Part shown: piece by piece, positions 15,316 to 23,399 of the stretch
Numbering within the stretch: the stretch's first letter is position 1
Layout: every line of letters starts with the position of its first letter
DNA from: Lentzea terrae
GTDB taxonomy: Bacteria > Actinomycetota > Actinomycetes > Mycobacteriales > Pseudonocardiaceae
Length of the DNA: 64,000 bases
Assembly: GCF_003265345.1 (NCBI RefSeq)
Contig: NZ_QFWW01000002.1
Span: 298,863 to 362,862 of the forward strand
Reading direction: 5' to 3'
Program-made: the position numbers and the translations under genes
The notes under the pieces: generated by a model
Databases searched by the model: none
Told to the model about the DNA's origin: nothing
Seen by the model: only the letters and a program-made list of their open reading frames with translations

Positions 15316-16992
15316 GTGAGCGACATCGAGCAACGGCTCATCGAGGCGGCCCGGCGCGGCGACGTGCTGAAGTGCGCCGAGCCGGACAACGTCGTGCGCG
15401 CCGAGTTGATCCGTGAGCTGTTGCTCGGGCGCCACGGTGAGCTGGACCCGCGTGGCGTCATGCTGGCAGGGGCCCGGATCGAGGGCACGCTCGACCTCGA
15501 CTCGGTGAACGCCGTCGTCGGCTTGGACCTGGACCACTGCGTGATCGACGCACCGATCCAGGCCAGACAGGCCGTCCTCCCGCTGTTGAAGCTCTACGGG
15601 GGCCGATGTGCCGGGCTGCGCGCCGACGGTGTCCAGATCGACCAGCACCTGTTCCTGCGCGATGGAATCCGGATCAACTCGGACGACGAGGGTGGCGCAG
15701 TCAGGCTGCTCGGCGCGAACATCTCCGGATATCTCGATCTGTCGGACGCGGAGATAACCAACACGGCCGGCCCAGCCTTGTACGCCGACTACCTCCGCGT
15801 CGGCGGCTACCTCATGATGCGCAACGGGACTCGGATCACCGGACATGGCGAGAACGGTGCGGTCAACCTGCTGGGTGCCCGCATCACCTCGAGCGTCGAG
15901 TTCAAGGACGTGGAGATGACCAACGCCGCCGGTCCGGCCGTGACCGCCAACCGCATGCATGTCGGCGGCACCCTCCTGTACCACCGAGTCCAGATCACCG
16001 GGCACGGCGAGCACGGGGCGATCAACCTGCTCGGCGCGCACGTCGCCGGCAACCTCCTGCTCAGCGACGTGCAGATCACCAATGCGGCCGGACCTGCCGT
16101 GCAGGCCAGGCAGGTGCGCGTCGACCACTCGCTGCATCTGAGGAAGCGGATCACGTTGTCCGGAGACGGCGACAGCGGCGCCGTCGACCTCGCCGGTGCC
16201 CAGGTCACGTCGTTCATCGGCGTCGACGGCATCGAGCTGGAGATCCGCCTTGGCTCCGGTCCGCTGCTCGACCTCAGCGAGATGACTGTGGGGACGACAG
16301 TGGCATTGCCGGCTGCCTTCGTGTGTCCGGACCGCGGGCGCGGCGCGAAGTGCGTGCACAAGCGAGCGGTGCGGCTGAACGAGTTCTCCTACAAGTCCCT
16401 CGGGCCTGACTGGGACTGGGAGCGGTGGTTGCACGTCATCCGCTGTCACACCCCCGCCTACCACGCCTCGGCGTACCAGCGGCTGGCCGCCACCGAACGG
16501 GCGGCCGGACACGACGGCACAGTGCGCCGGATCCTCATGACACAGCAGACCGACCTGCGACGCCGGAGCCCGAAGTCACTCGGCGGCTGGCTGACCCGGC
16601 GCTTCCACTGGATGTGGGGCGTGCTGGCCGGGTACGGCTACCGCGCTCGGCGCACCGCGGCCGCTCTGCTCCTGGTGCTCGCCGTGGCCGGCGCGCTCGG
16701 TTGGTGGGCCGGACAGGTTCCCACTCGACCGGGCCACCTGGTCGCCGAACGCGTCACCAGTGCGACCGCGGCTACCGGAGTTCCCTGCTCCACAGTGGAA
16801 CTGATCGGGCTCGGGCTCGACCGCGGGTTGCCGTTGGCCATGACCGGCATGCGGGCGAGGTGTGACCTGGACACCGCGTCGCGAGCGGGGCAGGCGTTCA
16901 CCGCGGCGATCTGGCTGGTGCAGCTGGCGGTGTGGGGGCTGGCGACCTTGGCGTTGGCCGGGTACACGAACCTCGTGCGCAAGCCCGGCTGA
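15316..16992 (+). CDS. Beta-helix repeat protein with C-terminal membrane segments
   Basis: A protein of 558 residues. Residues of about 40-330 are built of ~50-residue units, each with an ITGHGExGAxNLLGA-like segment and an ITNAAGPA segment (at least three clear and one partial copy); the short periodic strands look like a solenoid or beta-helix of the pentapeptide/bactofilin kind. A Cys-containing linker (FVCPDRGRGAKCVHKRAV) and a helical region follow. Two membrane spans lie near residues 449-468 and 526-550. Similar actinobacterial proteins are often labelled membrane-associated oxidoreductase, but I see no redox motif. The GTG start lacks a good ribosome site. Function unknown. Confidence 0.8.
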   Translation: MSDIEQRLIEAARRGDVLKCAEPDNVVRAELIRELLLGRHGELDPRGVMLAGARIEGTLDLDSVNAVVGLDLDHCVIDAPIQARQAVLPLLKLYGGRCAGLRADGVQIDQHLFLRDGIRINSDDEGGAVRLLGANISGYLDLSDAEITNTAGPALYADYLRVGGYLMMRNGTRITGHGENGAVNLLGARITSSVEFKDVEMTNAAGPAVTANRMHVGGTLLYHRVQITGHGEHGAINLLGAHVAGNLLLSDVQITNAAGPAVQARQVRVDHSLHLRKRITLSGDGDSGAVDLAGAQVTSFIGVDGIELEIRLGSGPLLDLSEMTVGTTVALPAAFVCPDRGRGAKCVHKRAVRLNEFSYKSLGPDWDWERWLHVIRCHTPAYHASAYQRLAATERAAGHDGTVRRILMTQQTDLRRRSPKSLGGWLTRRFHWMWGVLAGYGYRARRTAAALLLVLAVAGALGWWAGQVPTRPGHLVAERVTSATAATGVPCSTVELIGLGLDRGLPLAMTGMRARCDLDTASRAGQAFTAAIWLVQLAVWGLATLALAGYTNLVRKPG

Positions 16993-17079
16993 GGTGGAAA
17001 ACGGCGTAAGGGATTGACGTCCCCTGCATGGTCTTTCGTCCGTGCGGCGGCGAGTGATCTTGCAGAACACTGCGCTGAC

Positions 17080-18591
17080 ATGGGCAATCTCACCAGACGT
17101 GGATTTCTGGGAGGCGTCGCGGGCGCCGGTGCCGTCACGTTGGCGCCCTTCCCTGCCGCTGCGCAAGTCGCCGAAGCTGCCACCTCGCCCCGGTTCTTCG
17201 GGCGGATGTTTCCCAACCTGCCGCCGTTCGCCGAGAACACGCCGCGTGTTCAGGACGCGTTGCGGGCCTTGGGGGCGCCGGGTGGGCTTCTTGATGCCAA
17301 GGATCCGTTGCACGAAGGGCCCGTCCGGCTCATCACCAACCCGGAGCTGAGTCCTGGCAACCTCGACAACCCCTTCAACACCGCGGGAACTACGTTCCTC
17401 GGACAGTTCATCGACCACGACTTCACCTTCGACCTCAACTCGCGGCTCGCGGTGCCTGCGGTGCCCGAGCAGAGTCCGAACACGCGGAATCCCACCCTGT
17501 CACTGGATTCCGTGTACGGCGGCGGGCCGGTTCAGTCGCCGCAGTTGTACGACGGCGGTGACAGAGCCAAGTTCCGGGTGGAGAGCGGCGGGCTGTTCGA
17601 GGACCTGCCGCGCCGGAGTGACGGCGTGGCGATCATCGGGGACCCCCGCAACGACGAGAATCTGATGATCGCCGGGTTGCACGCGGCGTTTTTGTTGTTC
17701 CACAACCGGGTCGTGGACCGGCTCAGGGCGCAGGAAACGCCGGCTGATCGGGTTTTCGCCGAAGCGCAACGGACTGTGGTGTGGCACTACCAGTGGATCG
17801 TGGTGCACGAGTTCCTGCCGCAGATCATCGGCTTCGGGCTGACGCAGGACATCCTGGCGCACGGTCGGCGTTACTACCGGCCGGCGCAGGGACAGCACTT
17901 CATGCCGGTGGAGTTCCAAGGGGCGTGCTACCGGTTCGGGCACAGCCAGGTGCGGCCTTCGTACCGTGCGAACCTCAAGGGGGACAGCAACAATCAGCCG
18001 TTCTTCGGGTTCGTCTTCGATCCGAGTGCCGAGGGACAGCAGGACCCGGTCGATCTCCGCGGCGGGCGGCGGGCTCGGCGGAGGTTCGTCGGGTGGCAGA
18101 CGTTCTTCGACTTCGGGGACGGGCAGGTGCGGCCCAACAAGAGGATCGACACGCACATCAGCACGCCGTTGTTCCGGTTGCCGCTCGGGGCCATCGCGGA
18201 CGGCTCGCCGCCGACGGCGTTGCCGCAGCGCAATCTGCTGCGGCACCTCACGTGGTCGTTGCCGTCCGGGCAGTCGGTCGCGCGGGCCATGGGGATTCCG
18301 GTGCTGGACAACCTGCCTGAGCTCAGGGAGTTCGGCTTCGACCGCTCGACACCGCTCTGGTACTACACGCTGCGGGAGGCCGAGACGCTCGGCGACGGGA
18401 TCACGCTCGCGGGTGCGTCGGCGCGGCTCATCGGCGAGGTGTTCGTCGGGCTGTTGCAGCTGGATCCCGACTCGTACCTGAAGCAGCAGCCTGGGTGGAA
18501 ACCGACGTTGCCGTCGCGCAGTGCCGGGCAGTTCGGGATGGTCGACCTGCTCCGGTTCGCCCGCGTCGATCCTTTGAGCCGGGGCCAATAG
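17080..18591 (+). CDS. Tat-exported animal-type heme peroxidase
   Basis: A protein of 503 residues. LTRRGFLGG at residues 4-12 is a twin-arginine signal followed by a hydrophobic stretch and PAAAQ, so it is exported folded. The peroxidase domain shows GQFIDHDFTFDL with distal His113 and the heme-linking Asp114, GDPRNDEN with distal Arg190 and Glu193, and YRFGHSQVRPSY with proximal His288, all in the animal (An_peroxidase, PF03098) superfamily arrangement. Such enzymes oxidise halides or small organics with hydrogen peroxide, or act as fatty-acid dioxygenases; which one is not readable. The ATG at 17080 gives the proper Tat N-terminus. The next gene starts within ten bases of its stop. Confidence 0.9.
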   Translation: MGNLTRRGFLGGVAGAGAVTLAPFPAAAQVAEAATSPRFFGRMFPNLPPFAENTPRVQDALRALGAPGGLLDAKDPLHEGPVRLITNPELSPGNLDNPFNTAGTTFLGQFIDHDFTFDLNSRLAVPAVPEQSPNTRNPTLSLDSVYGGGPVQSPQLYDGGDRAKFRVESGGLFEDLPRRSDGVAIIGDPRNDENLMIAGLHAAFLLFHNRVVDRLRAQETPADRVFAEAQRTVVWHYQWIVVHEFLPQIIGFGLTQDILAHGRRYYRPAQGQHFMPVEFQGACYRFGHSQVRPSYRANLKGDSNNQPFFGFVFDPSAEGQQDPVDLRGGRRARRRFVGWQTFFDFGDGQVRPNKRIDTHISTPLFRLPLGAIADGSPPTALPQRNLLRHLTWSLPSGQSVARAMGIPVLDNLPELREFGFDRSTPLWYYTLREAETLGDGITLAGASARLIGEVFVGLLQLDPDSYLKQQPGWKPTLPSRSAGQFGMVDLLRFARVDPLSRGQ

Positions 18592-18594
18592 AGT
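18589..18594 (+). promoter_or_regulatory. Candidate -10 element of the nucleotidyltransferase gene
   Basis: TAGAGT, whose first three bases are the stop codon of the peroxidase gene, lies 6 bases before GTG 18601. This would give the downstream gene a leaderless start of its own. Confidence 0.4.
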
Positions 18595-18600
18595 TGGGTG

Positions 18601-19326
18601 GTGTTCTCCGTTTCCGAACGCGATCAGCTGCGTCGTGACCTGGTCAACGCCGCCGACACCGACCCGCGGGTGGTCGGGGCGGCGCTGACCGGGTCGGCGG
18701 CCGTGGGCAGGGAAGATCGTTGGTCCGACATCGACTTCGCACTGTCGGTCGACCGCGAGATCGACGCGGTGGTGACCGACTGGACCGCGCTGATGTACGC
18801 GTGCGGTGCGGTCGGCCACCTCGACGTGCGGCGCGGGTCCGTGCTGTTCCGGGTGTTCCTGATGCGGTCGACGTTGCAGGTCGACATCGCCTTCTGGCCG
18901 TCGACGGAGTTCGGGGCGACCGGGCCGACGTTCCGGCTGCTCTTCGGTGAGAGCAACGAGATTCCGCAGTCGCGGCAGCCGGACCGCGCCGAGCTCGTCG
19001 GGCTTGCGTGGCTCTACGGGCTGCACGCGCGGTCGTCCATCGAACGCGGTCGCGGGTGGCAGGCGCTCTACATGCTCAACAACATGCGCGACCAGGTGAT
19101 GTCGTTGCGCTGCCTCAACGAGGGCGTCAACGCGGTGCAGGGGCGTGGGCTCGACGATCTCGCTGATGCCGATGAGTTCGTTGGGACGCTTGTGTTGTCC
19201 ACGCATCCGGACGAGTTGCGGCGGGCGTTCCACGTGCTGACCGGACTGCTGCTCACCGAGATCAACGACTCGGCGCTGGCTGAGGCTGTACAGGCGCTGT
19301 CTCCCGGAGCAACAGCCCAGCGATGA
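18601..19326 (+). CDS. Nucleotidyltransferase-fold protein
   Basis: A protein of 241 residues. ALTGSAAVGREDRWSDIDFA near residues 25-45 is the GS...DxD metal-binding signature of the polymerase-beta-like nucleotidyltransferase superfamily; VDIAFWPSTEF supplies the third acidic residue. The C-terminal half is helical, as in aminoglycoside adenylyltransferase-like proteins. Substrate unknown. GTG occurs twice (18598 and 18601); the second fits a TAGAGT -10 element. The last ~48 codons and the stop lie inside a 167-bp tandem duplication, so a second copy of the gene tail follows at 19349-19493. Confidence 0.8.
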   Translation: MFSVSERDQLRRDLVNAADTDPRVVGAALTGSAAVGREDRWSDIDFALSVDREIDAVVTDWTALMYACGAVGHLDVRRGSVLFRVFLMRSTLQVDIAFWPSTEFGATGPTFRLLFGESNEIPQSRQPDRAELVGLAWLYGLHARSSIERGRGWQALYMLNNMRDQVMSLRCLNEGVNAVQGRGLDDLADADEFVGTLVLSTHPDELRRAFHVLTGLLLTEINDSALAEAVQALSPGATAQR

Positions 19327-19508
19327 TCAGCACCAGCACGGTGTGCGGTGGGACGCTTGTGCGGTCCACGCATCCCGACGAGTTGCGGCGGGCGTTCCAC
19401 ATGCTGACCGGGCTCCTGCGCACCCAGATCAACGACTCGGCGCTGGCTCAGACCGGGCGGGCGCTGTGTCTCGGAGCAGCAGCCCAGCGGTGATCAGCAC
19501 CAGCACGG
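19182..19508. repeat. 167-bp tandem duplication covering two convergent gene ends
   Basis: Copy A (19182-19341) and copy B (19349-19508) align without gaps at an offset of 167 bases, with 18 mismatches in 160 positions by my count, about 89% identity. Each copy holds, on the plus strand, the 3' end of the nucleotidyltransferase gene and, on the minus strand, the 3' end of the DUF4267 gene. The plus-strand gene now ends in copy A and the minus-strand gene ends in copy B, so the duplication has pulled two formerly overlapping convergent genes apart. Confidence 0.9.
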
Positions 19509-19818
19509 CCGCCGAGCCGTGGACCGCGAGCGCGTGGGCCACTGTGCCGCCGTGTGTGATCACTGCCAGGCAGTCGCCGATCGGGATGATCGCGTCGGCC
19601 AGGACGACCCAGCCCAGGGCTCGTCGCTGGTTCATCAGCAGCAGGATCAGCGCGGTCAGGGCGTAGGCGAGGTCGCGCACGCCCTTGACGACGTAGTAGC
19701 CGTCCGGGTCGACGATGCCGAACCCCGCGGCCACGCCGGAGCCGTTGATCAGGTAGCTCAGGCCGAAGTAGAAGCCCGCCACCACGACGAGCCAACCCAT
19801 GATCGTGCTCAACCGCAT
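19429..19818 (-). CDS. DUF4267-like membrane protein
   Basis: A protein of 129 residues with four likely membrane segments (about 5-27, 47-63, 69-83 and 95-115), beginning MRLSTIMGWLVVVAGFYFGL and containing GFGIVDPDGYYVVKGVRDL, the hallmark loop of DUF4267 small membrane proteins. A GGGGA ribosome site precedes the ATG. It is divergent from a TetR gene, with three related palindromic sites between them, so it is probably repressed by that TetR protein. The C-terminal ~25 codons lie in copy B of the 167-bp duplication; copy A still encodes a second, diverged version ending in the same PAPSR. Confidence 0.82.
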   Translation of the reverse strand: MRLSTIMGWLVVVAGFYFGLSYLINGSGVAAGFGIVDPDGYYVVKGVRDLAYALTALILLLMNQRRALGWVVLADAIIPIGDCLAVITHGGTVAHALAVHGSAAVLVLITAGLLLRDTAPARSEPAPSR

Positions 19819-19838
19819 GATGTCCCCTTCAATAAGCT

Positions 19839-19903
19839 CTAGCGCTGCTAGCTATTAGAGCGACGCTAACAGAACAGGCGCTCGGATGTCTAGCGGTGCT
19901 AGA
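19839..19903. promoter_or_regulatory. Three related TetR operator candidates
   Basis: Three sites share the core AGC-N3-GCT: 19841-19849 within CTAGCGCTGCTAG (19839-19851), 19859-19867 (AGCGACGCT), and 19892-19900 within TCTAGCGGTGCTAGA (19889-19903, a perfect 6-3-6 inverted repeat). They lie in the spacer between the DUF4267 gene and the TetR gene, and the third overlaps the -10 element of the TetR gene. This fits autoregulation plus control of the divergent gene. Confidence 0.65.
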
Positions 19904-19905
19904 TT
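19900..19905 (+). promoter_or_regulatory. Candidate -10 element, leaderless start of the TetR gene
   Basis: TAGATT is followed by 7 bases and GTG 19913. It overlaps the right half of the third operator, so a bound repressor would block RNA polymerase. Confidence 0.55.
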
Positions 19906-19912
19906 TGGCGAC

Positions 19913-20500
19913 GTGACCATCCAGAACCGTCGCGAGCGCGAACGTGCGGAGCGCCACCAGCTGATCATCGACGCGGCCCGTGAGCTGGCCGAGGCGGAAG
20001 GCTGGGACGCGGTCACCACGCGCCGGCTGGCCGACAAGGTCGAGTACAGCCAGCCGGTGCTCTACAGCCACTTCAAGGGCAAGGACGCGATCGTGCGCGC
20101 GGTCGCGGTCCAGGGCAGCGGCGAGCTGGCCAGGACGTTGCGCAAAGCCCGGCCGGCGGCAGGCGAGTCACGACTGAAAGCCGCCGCGGAGGCCTACCTG
20201 GAGTTCGCGCGCGAGCGGCCCGCGCTCTACGAGGCCATCTTCGTGTTGGAAGTCGACCTGCCGTGGGGCAAGGGGGAGGCACCCCAAGAGCTGCGCGACG
20301 CGTTCGGTGAGCTCGTCGCGGCAGTTGAGCCCGTTGCGAAAGAACGGGATCTGGAGACGCTCACCGAGGTCTTCTGGAGCTCGCTGCACGGCATCGCCAC
20401 GCTCACGCACGGCAAACGCCTGCGAACCAGCCACCACCAGGCCCGGCTCGAGCTGCTCCTAGGTGCGCTCAGCCTGGCAGAGCAGGAAGACCGGCTTTGA
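19913..20500 (+). CDS. TetR family transcriptional regulator
   Basis: A protein of 195 residues. Residues of about 12-60 are the TetR helix-turn-helix: LIIDAARELAEAEGWDAVTT, then RLADKVEYSQPVLYSHFKGK with the usual YSHF. The C-terminal domain looks like the WHG/TetR_C_13 type. An ATG further upstream (19886) would place the best operator inside the coding region, so I prefer GTG 19913, which has a TAGATT -10 element seven bases before it. Likely autorepressor and repressor of the divergent DUF4267 gene. Its last 42 bases overlap the convergent gene at 20459. Confidence 0.9.
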   Translation: MTIQNRRERERAERHQLIIDAARELAEAEGWDAVTTRRLADKVEYSQPVLYSHFKGKDAIVRAVAVQGSGELARTLRKARPAAGESRLKAAAEAYLEFARERPALYEAIFVLEVDLPWGKGEAPQELRDAFGELVAAVEPVAKERDLETLTEVFWSSLHGIATLTHGKRLRTSHHQARLELLLGALSLAEQEDRL

Positions 20501-21619
20501 CCCGATCCGGGTCAGCACCGCCGTCGCCTCGGCGGAACCGGTGAGCTTCAACCGCTTCCGCAACGTGTTCGGGTCGACGTCCAGACCGCGCACCAGGATC
20601 TCCAGCCGGCCGATCTCGCGCGCCCGCAGCAGCGACTTGAGCCCCTTTTCCGTGTAGTGCCCGTGTTCGAGCATGCGGAACGCCCGGATGCCCGCGGGCG
20701 GAGTGTCCCCGCTCAGGTACGCGATGCGTTCGTCGAGCTGCCACAGGCCGTGCCGGGCCGCGTAGTGCCGCACCAGGCCCGCACGCACGACCGCGCCGTC
20801 CGGGTCGATGAGCCACGCACCGGGAGCAGCAACCGGGCAGTCATCGGGTTCGGCATCGGTGATCGTCCACGAACCAGCGCCGTGGATCACGGTCGCGCGG
20901 CGCGAAACCCCTGGCACAGCAAGGCCTCTGGTCCACAGACAGGCTTCGCGGACGGCGCCGTCGAGCGACACCAGTTCGATCTCGTCGGCCCACGGCGCGA
21001 CGGCGAAGTCGATGCCGGGCGCGCATTTCACCGCGAGATCCACGCCTGCGTAAACGGAAGACAGCTCGTCCAGCGGCGGCACGAAGTCCGCGGGGTGCCA
21101 CTTGCGCCGGCCGGACGAGTCACGACGAGCCGGGTCCGCGGTGACGGCGGTGGCACGCGAAACGGGGCGGAGAGCGTCCGCCTGGACGACCAGCTGGCCC
21201 GGAACGTTGTTGCGCGCCATGGCAAGCCGGACCGGGTCGAGGTCCGAGCCGATGCACCGCGCCGCGACCGCGGACAACGCGAAAAGATCCGCACCGATCG
21301 AGCACGTGACGTCGTGGACGTCGCGACCGGCGAACCGCGCCGCCCGGTGGCGGGCAACAGCGGAAGCGGTGGCCTGCTGAAGGGCGTCGTCGGTGAAGAG
21401 CCAGCCGGCAGCCGAGTCCAGTTTGGACACCGCACGACGGCGCAGCAGCACGGTTTCCACGACCGGGGCGAACGAAGAGCCCAAGAGCTTGCGAGCGACC
21501 CCGACGTCGTGCAGGCGAGAGGCGTCCGAGAAGGGCAACGCGTCCACCTCGGCCAGAGCGGCGACTCCGGCGGCGGACCGCAGGAACGCCACGTCGGCCG
21601 AGGTGAACGCGTATCCCAA
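20459..21619 (-). CDS. THUMP-like-domain methyltransferase (Rv3037c-like)
   Basis: A protein of 386 residues. The centre has VHDVTCSIGADLFALSAVA (SAM motif I), CIGSDLDPVRLAMARNN and VVQADAL, a class I methyltransferase core; the C-terminus (GIRAFRMLEHGHYTEKGL, ALLRAREIGRLEILVRG-like segment) is the THUMP-like region of this actinobacterial family. Position, order and strand match mycobacterial Rv3037c, next to Rv3038c and Rv3039c. An RNA or small-molecule substrate is possible and neither is proven. It starts with TTG one base after the stop of the upstream methyltransferase gene, so the two are coupled. Confidence 0.8.
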   Translation of the reverse strand: MGYAFTSADVAFLRSAAGVAALAEVDALPFSDASRLHDVGVARKLLGSSFAPVVETVLLRRRAVSKLDSAAGWLFTDDALQQATASAVARHRAARFAGRDVHDVTCSIGADLFALSAVAARCIGSDLDPVRLAMARNNVPGQLVVQADALRPVSRATAVTADPARRDSSGRRKWHPADFVPPLDELSSVYAGVDLAVKCAPGIDFAVAPWADEIELVSLDGAVREACLWTRGLAVPGVSRRATVIHGAGSWTITDAEPDDCPVAAPGAWLIDPDGAVVRAGLVRHYAARHGLWQLDERIAYLSGDTPPAGIRAFRMLEHGHYTEKGLKSLLRAREIGRLEILVRGLDVDPNTLRKRLKLTGSAEATAVLTRIGSKPVFLLCQAERT

Positions 21620-21620
21620 C

Positions 21621-22577
21621 TCAGGAAGACTTCTTGCCGGTGACCGACACGTTGTAGAACACCTCGCGCGGCAGGACCTTCGCGAAGACGTTCTGGTCGA
21701 CCCACGAGAGGTTCTGCCAGGTGCGGTAGGCGAACATCGCCCAGCCGAAGCCCAGCTTCTCGCGCGGCACGGCGGCCTCGAACGTGCGCACCGGCCAGCC
21801 GAACAGCGCGGCCGACAGCTCGTCCGTCACCGCGTGCACGTCGACCGCCCCAGCGCGACGAGCCGTCGCCTCCAGCTGGTCCGGGTCGAACGTGTGCAGG
21901 TCGACGACAGCTTCCAACGCCGCCGCACGAGAAGACTCGTCGAGCTCCTCCTGCGGACGGCGCCACGAGTCCAGCAGCGGAACGGCCTTGGTGATGTTGG
22001 TGGTGAGCCACCACGTCGCCTGGCCGAGCTTGCGGGCGTAGAAGTTGCCGATGTTCGTCGGGTCGCCCGCGAACACGAACTTCCCACCCGGCTTCAACAC
22101 CCGCAGCACCTCGCGCATCGCCGCCTCCACATCGGGGATGTGGTGCAGCACCGCGTGGCCGACGACGAGGTCGAAGGTGTTGTCGTCGTACGGAATGCGC
22201 TCGGCGTCCGCGACCCGGCCGTCGACGTCGAGACCGAGGTGCGAGGCGTTGCGCAGAGCCACCTCGACCATGCCGGGCGACAGGTCGGTGACCGAGCCCT
22301 TCTTGATCACGTCGCCCTGCATGAGGTTCAGCAGGAAGAAACCCGTGCCGCAGCCCAGTTCCAGCGCGTGCTCGTACGGGCCGACGTCACCGGCGGCAGC
22401 GCGGAAGCGGTCCGTCGCGTAGGTGATGCAACGGTCGTCGTAGGAGATCGACCACTTCTCGTCGTAGGTGCCCGCTTCCCAGTCGTGGTAGAGCACCTGC
22501 GCGAGCTTGGTGTCCTTGTAGGCCGCCTCGACCTCTTCCGCAGAAGCGTGCGGGTTCGGTGCCGGGTCAGTTGCCAC
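21621..22577 (-). CDS. Class I SAM-dependent methyltransferase (Rv3038c-like)
   Basis: A protein of 318 residues. HALELGCGTGFFLLNLMQ is motif I, VTDLSPGMVEVALRN is motif II, DLVVGHAVLHHIPDVEAAM and EVLRVLKPGGKFVFAGDP complete the type-11 methyltransferase fold. It carries a long N-terminal helix (EEVEAAYKDTKLAQVLYHDW) and a C-terminal ~130-residue extension with many aromatic residues, as in its mycobacterial counterpart Rv3038c. Substrate unknown; with an enoyl-CoA hydratase upstream and another methyltransferase downstream, a lipid or acyl substrate is possible. The GTG start lies inside the end of the enoyl-CoA hydratase gene (11-base overlap). Confidence 0.87.
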   Translation of the reverse strand: MATDPAPNPHASAEEVEAAYKDTKLAQVLYHDWEAGTYDEKWSISYDDRCITYATDRFRAAAGDVGPYEHALELGCGTGFFLLNLMQGDVIKKGSVTDLSPGMVEVALRNASHLGLDVDGRVADAERIPYDDNTFDLVVGHAVLHHIPDVEAAMREVLRVLKPGGKFVFAGDPTNIGNFYARKLGQATWWLTTNITKAVPLLDSWRRPQEELDESSRAAALEAVVDLHTFDPDQLEATARRAGAVDVHAVTDELSAALFGWPVRTFEAAVPREKLGFGWAMFAYRTWQNLSWVDQNVFAKVLPREVFYNVSVTGKKSS

Positions 22578-23346
22578 TGAACTTCGCCTTTCCGGGGCCG
22601 TTCTCGATGAACGACTCGACGCCCGCCTTCTTGTCCTCCGTCGCGAACAGCGCCGCGAAGAGGTGGCTCTCCAGCTTCAGGCCCGACTCGAGGTCGGTGT
22701 CGAGGCCACCGTCGACGGCGGCCTTGGTCGCCGCCAACGCCAGAACCGGCCCGTTGACGAACTGCTTGGCCCAGCGAACAGCGGCCGCGTACACGTCGTC
22801 CGGTGCGACGACCTCGTCGACCATGCCGATCTCGAGCGCCTCCTGGGCACCGACGAACCGGCCGGTGTAGAGCAGGTCCTTCGTGCGAGACGGGCCGATC
22901 AACCGGGCGAGGCGCTGCGTGCCGCCACCGCCGGGGATCAGGCCGAGCAGGATCTCGGGCTGACCGACCTTCACGTTGTCACCGGCGATGCGGCGGTCAC
23001 AGCCCAGAGCGACCTCGAACCCGCCACCCAGCGCGTAACCGGTCAAAGCGGCAACGGTCGGCTTCGGCACCGACGCCAACGCGCCGAGAGCGTCCGACAG
23101 GCCCTTGGCCCGCAGCATCATCTCGGCGTGCGAGATCTGCGCGAACTCCTTGACGTCCGCACCGGCGGCGAAGACCTTCTCGCCGCCGTAGACGATGACC
23201 GCGTAGACGTCCGAGCGCTCGGAAGCCTCCTTGGCGGCGGCCTGGAGCTCGGTCTGCACCTGGCGGTTCAGGGCGTTCATCGGCGGCCGATCCAGCCGGA
23301 TCGTGCCGATCCCGTCCTCGACCTCGAGCCTGACGAACTCAGCCAC
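22567..23346 (-). CDS. Enoyl-CoA hydratase/isomerase family protein (EchA17-like)
   Basis: A crotonase of 259 residues. AAGADVKEFAQISHAE forms the first oxyanion-hole region, ALTGYALGGGFEVALGCDRR carries the second oxyanion glycine and the first catalytic Glu, and GQPEILLGLIPGGGGTQRL carries the second catalytic Glu, so it is probably a true hydratase. It would hydrate trans-2-enoyl-CoA in fatty-acid oxidation. Its genome position between an Rv3038c-like methyltransferase and an Rv3041c-like ABC ATPase corresponds to echA17 (Rv3039c). GTG start with GGAGGG close upstream. Confidence 0.92.
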   Translation of the reverse strand: MAEFVRLEVEDGIGTIRLDRPPMNALNRQVQTELQAAAKEASERSDVYAVIVYGGEKVFAAGADVKEFAQISHAEMMLRAKGLSDALGALASVPKPTVAALTGYALGGGFEVALGCDRRIAGDNVKVGQPEILLGLIPGGGGTQRLARLIGPSRTKDLLYTGRFVGAQEALEIGMVDEVVAPDDVYAAAVRWAKQFVNGPVLALAATKAAVDGGLDTDLESGLKLESHLFAALFATEDKKAGVESFIENGPGKAKFSGN

Positions 23347-23399
23347 GCACCCTCCAAAGTTGTCGCGACGGCGGTGTCACGTTACCCGGCAGTAGCTTC

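Noticed and set aside
19886..19912. An upstream ATG start for the TetR gene
   Set aside because: It would place the best operator and the -10 element inside the coding region; GTG 19913 fits the promoter and the family N-terminus.
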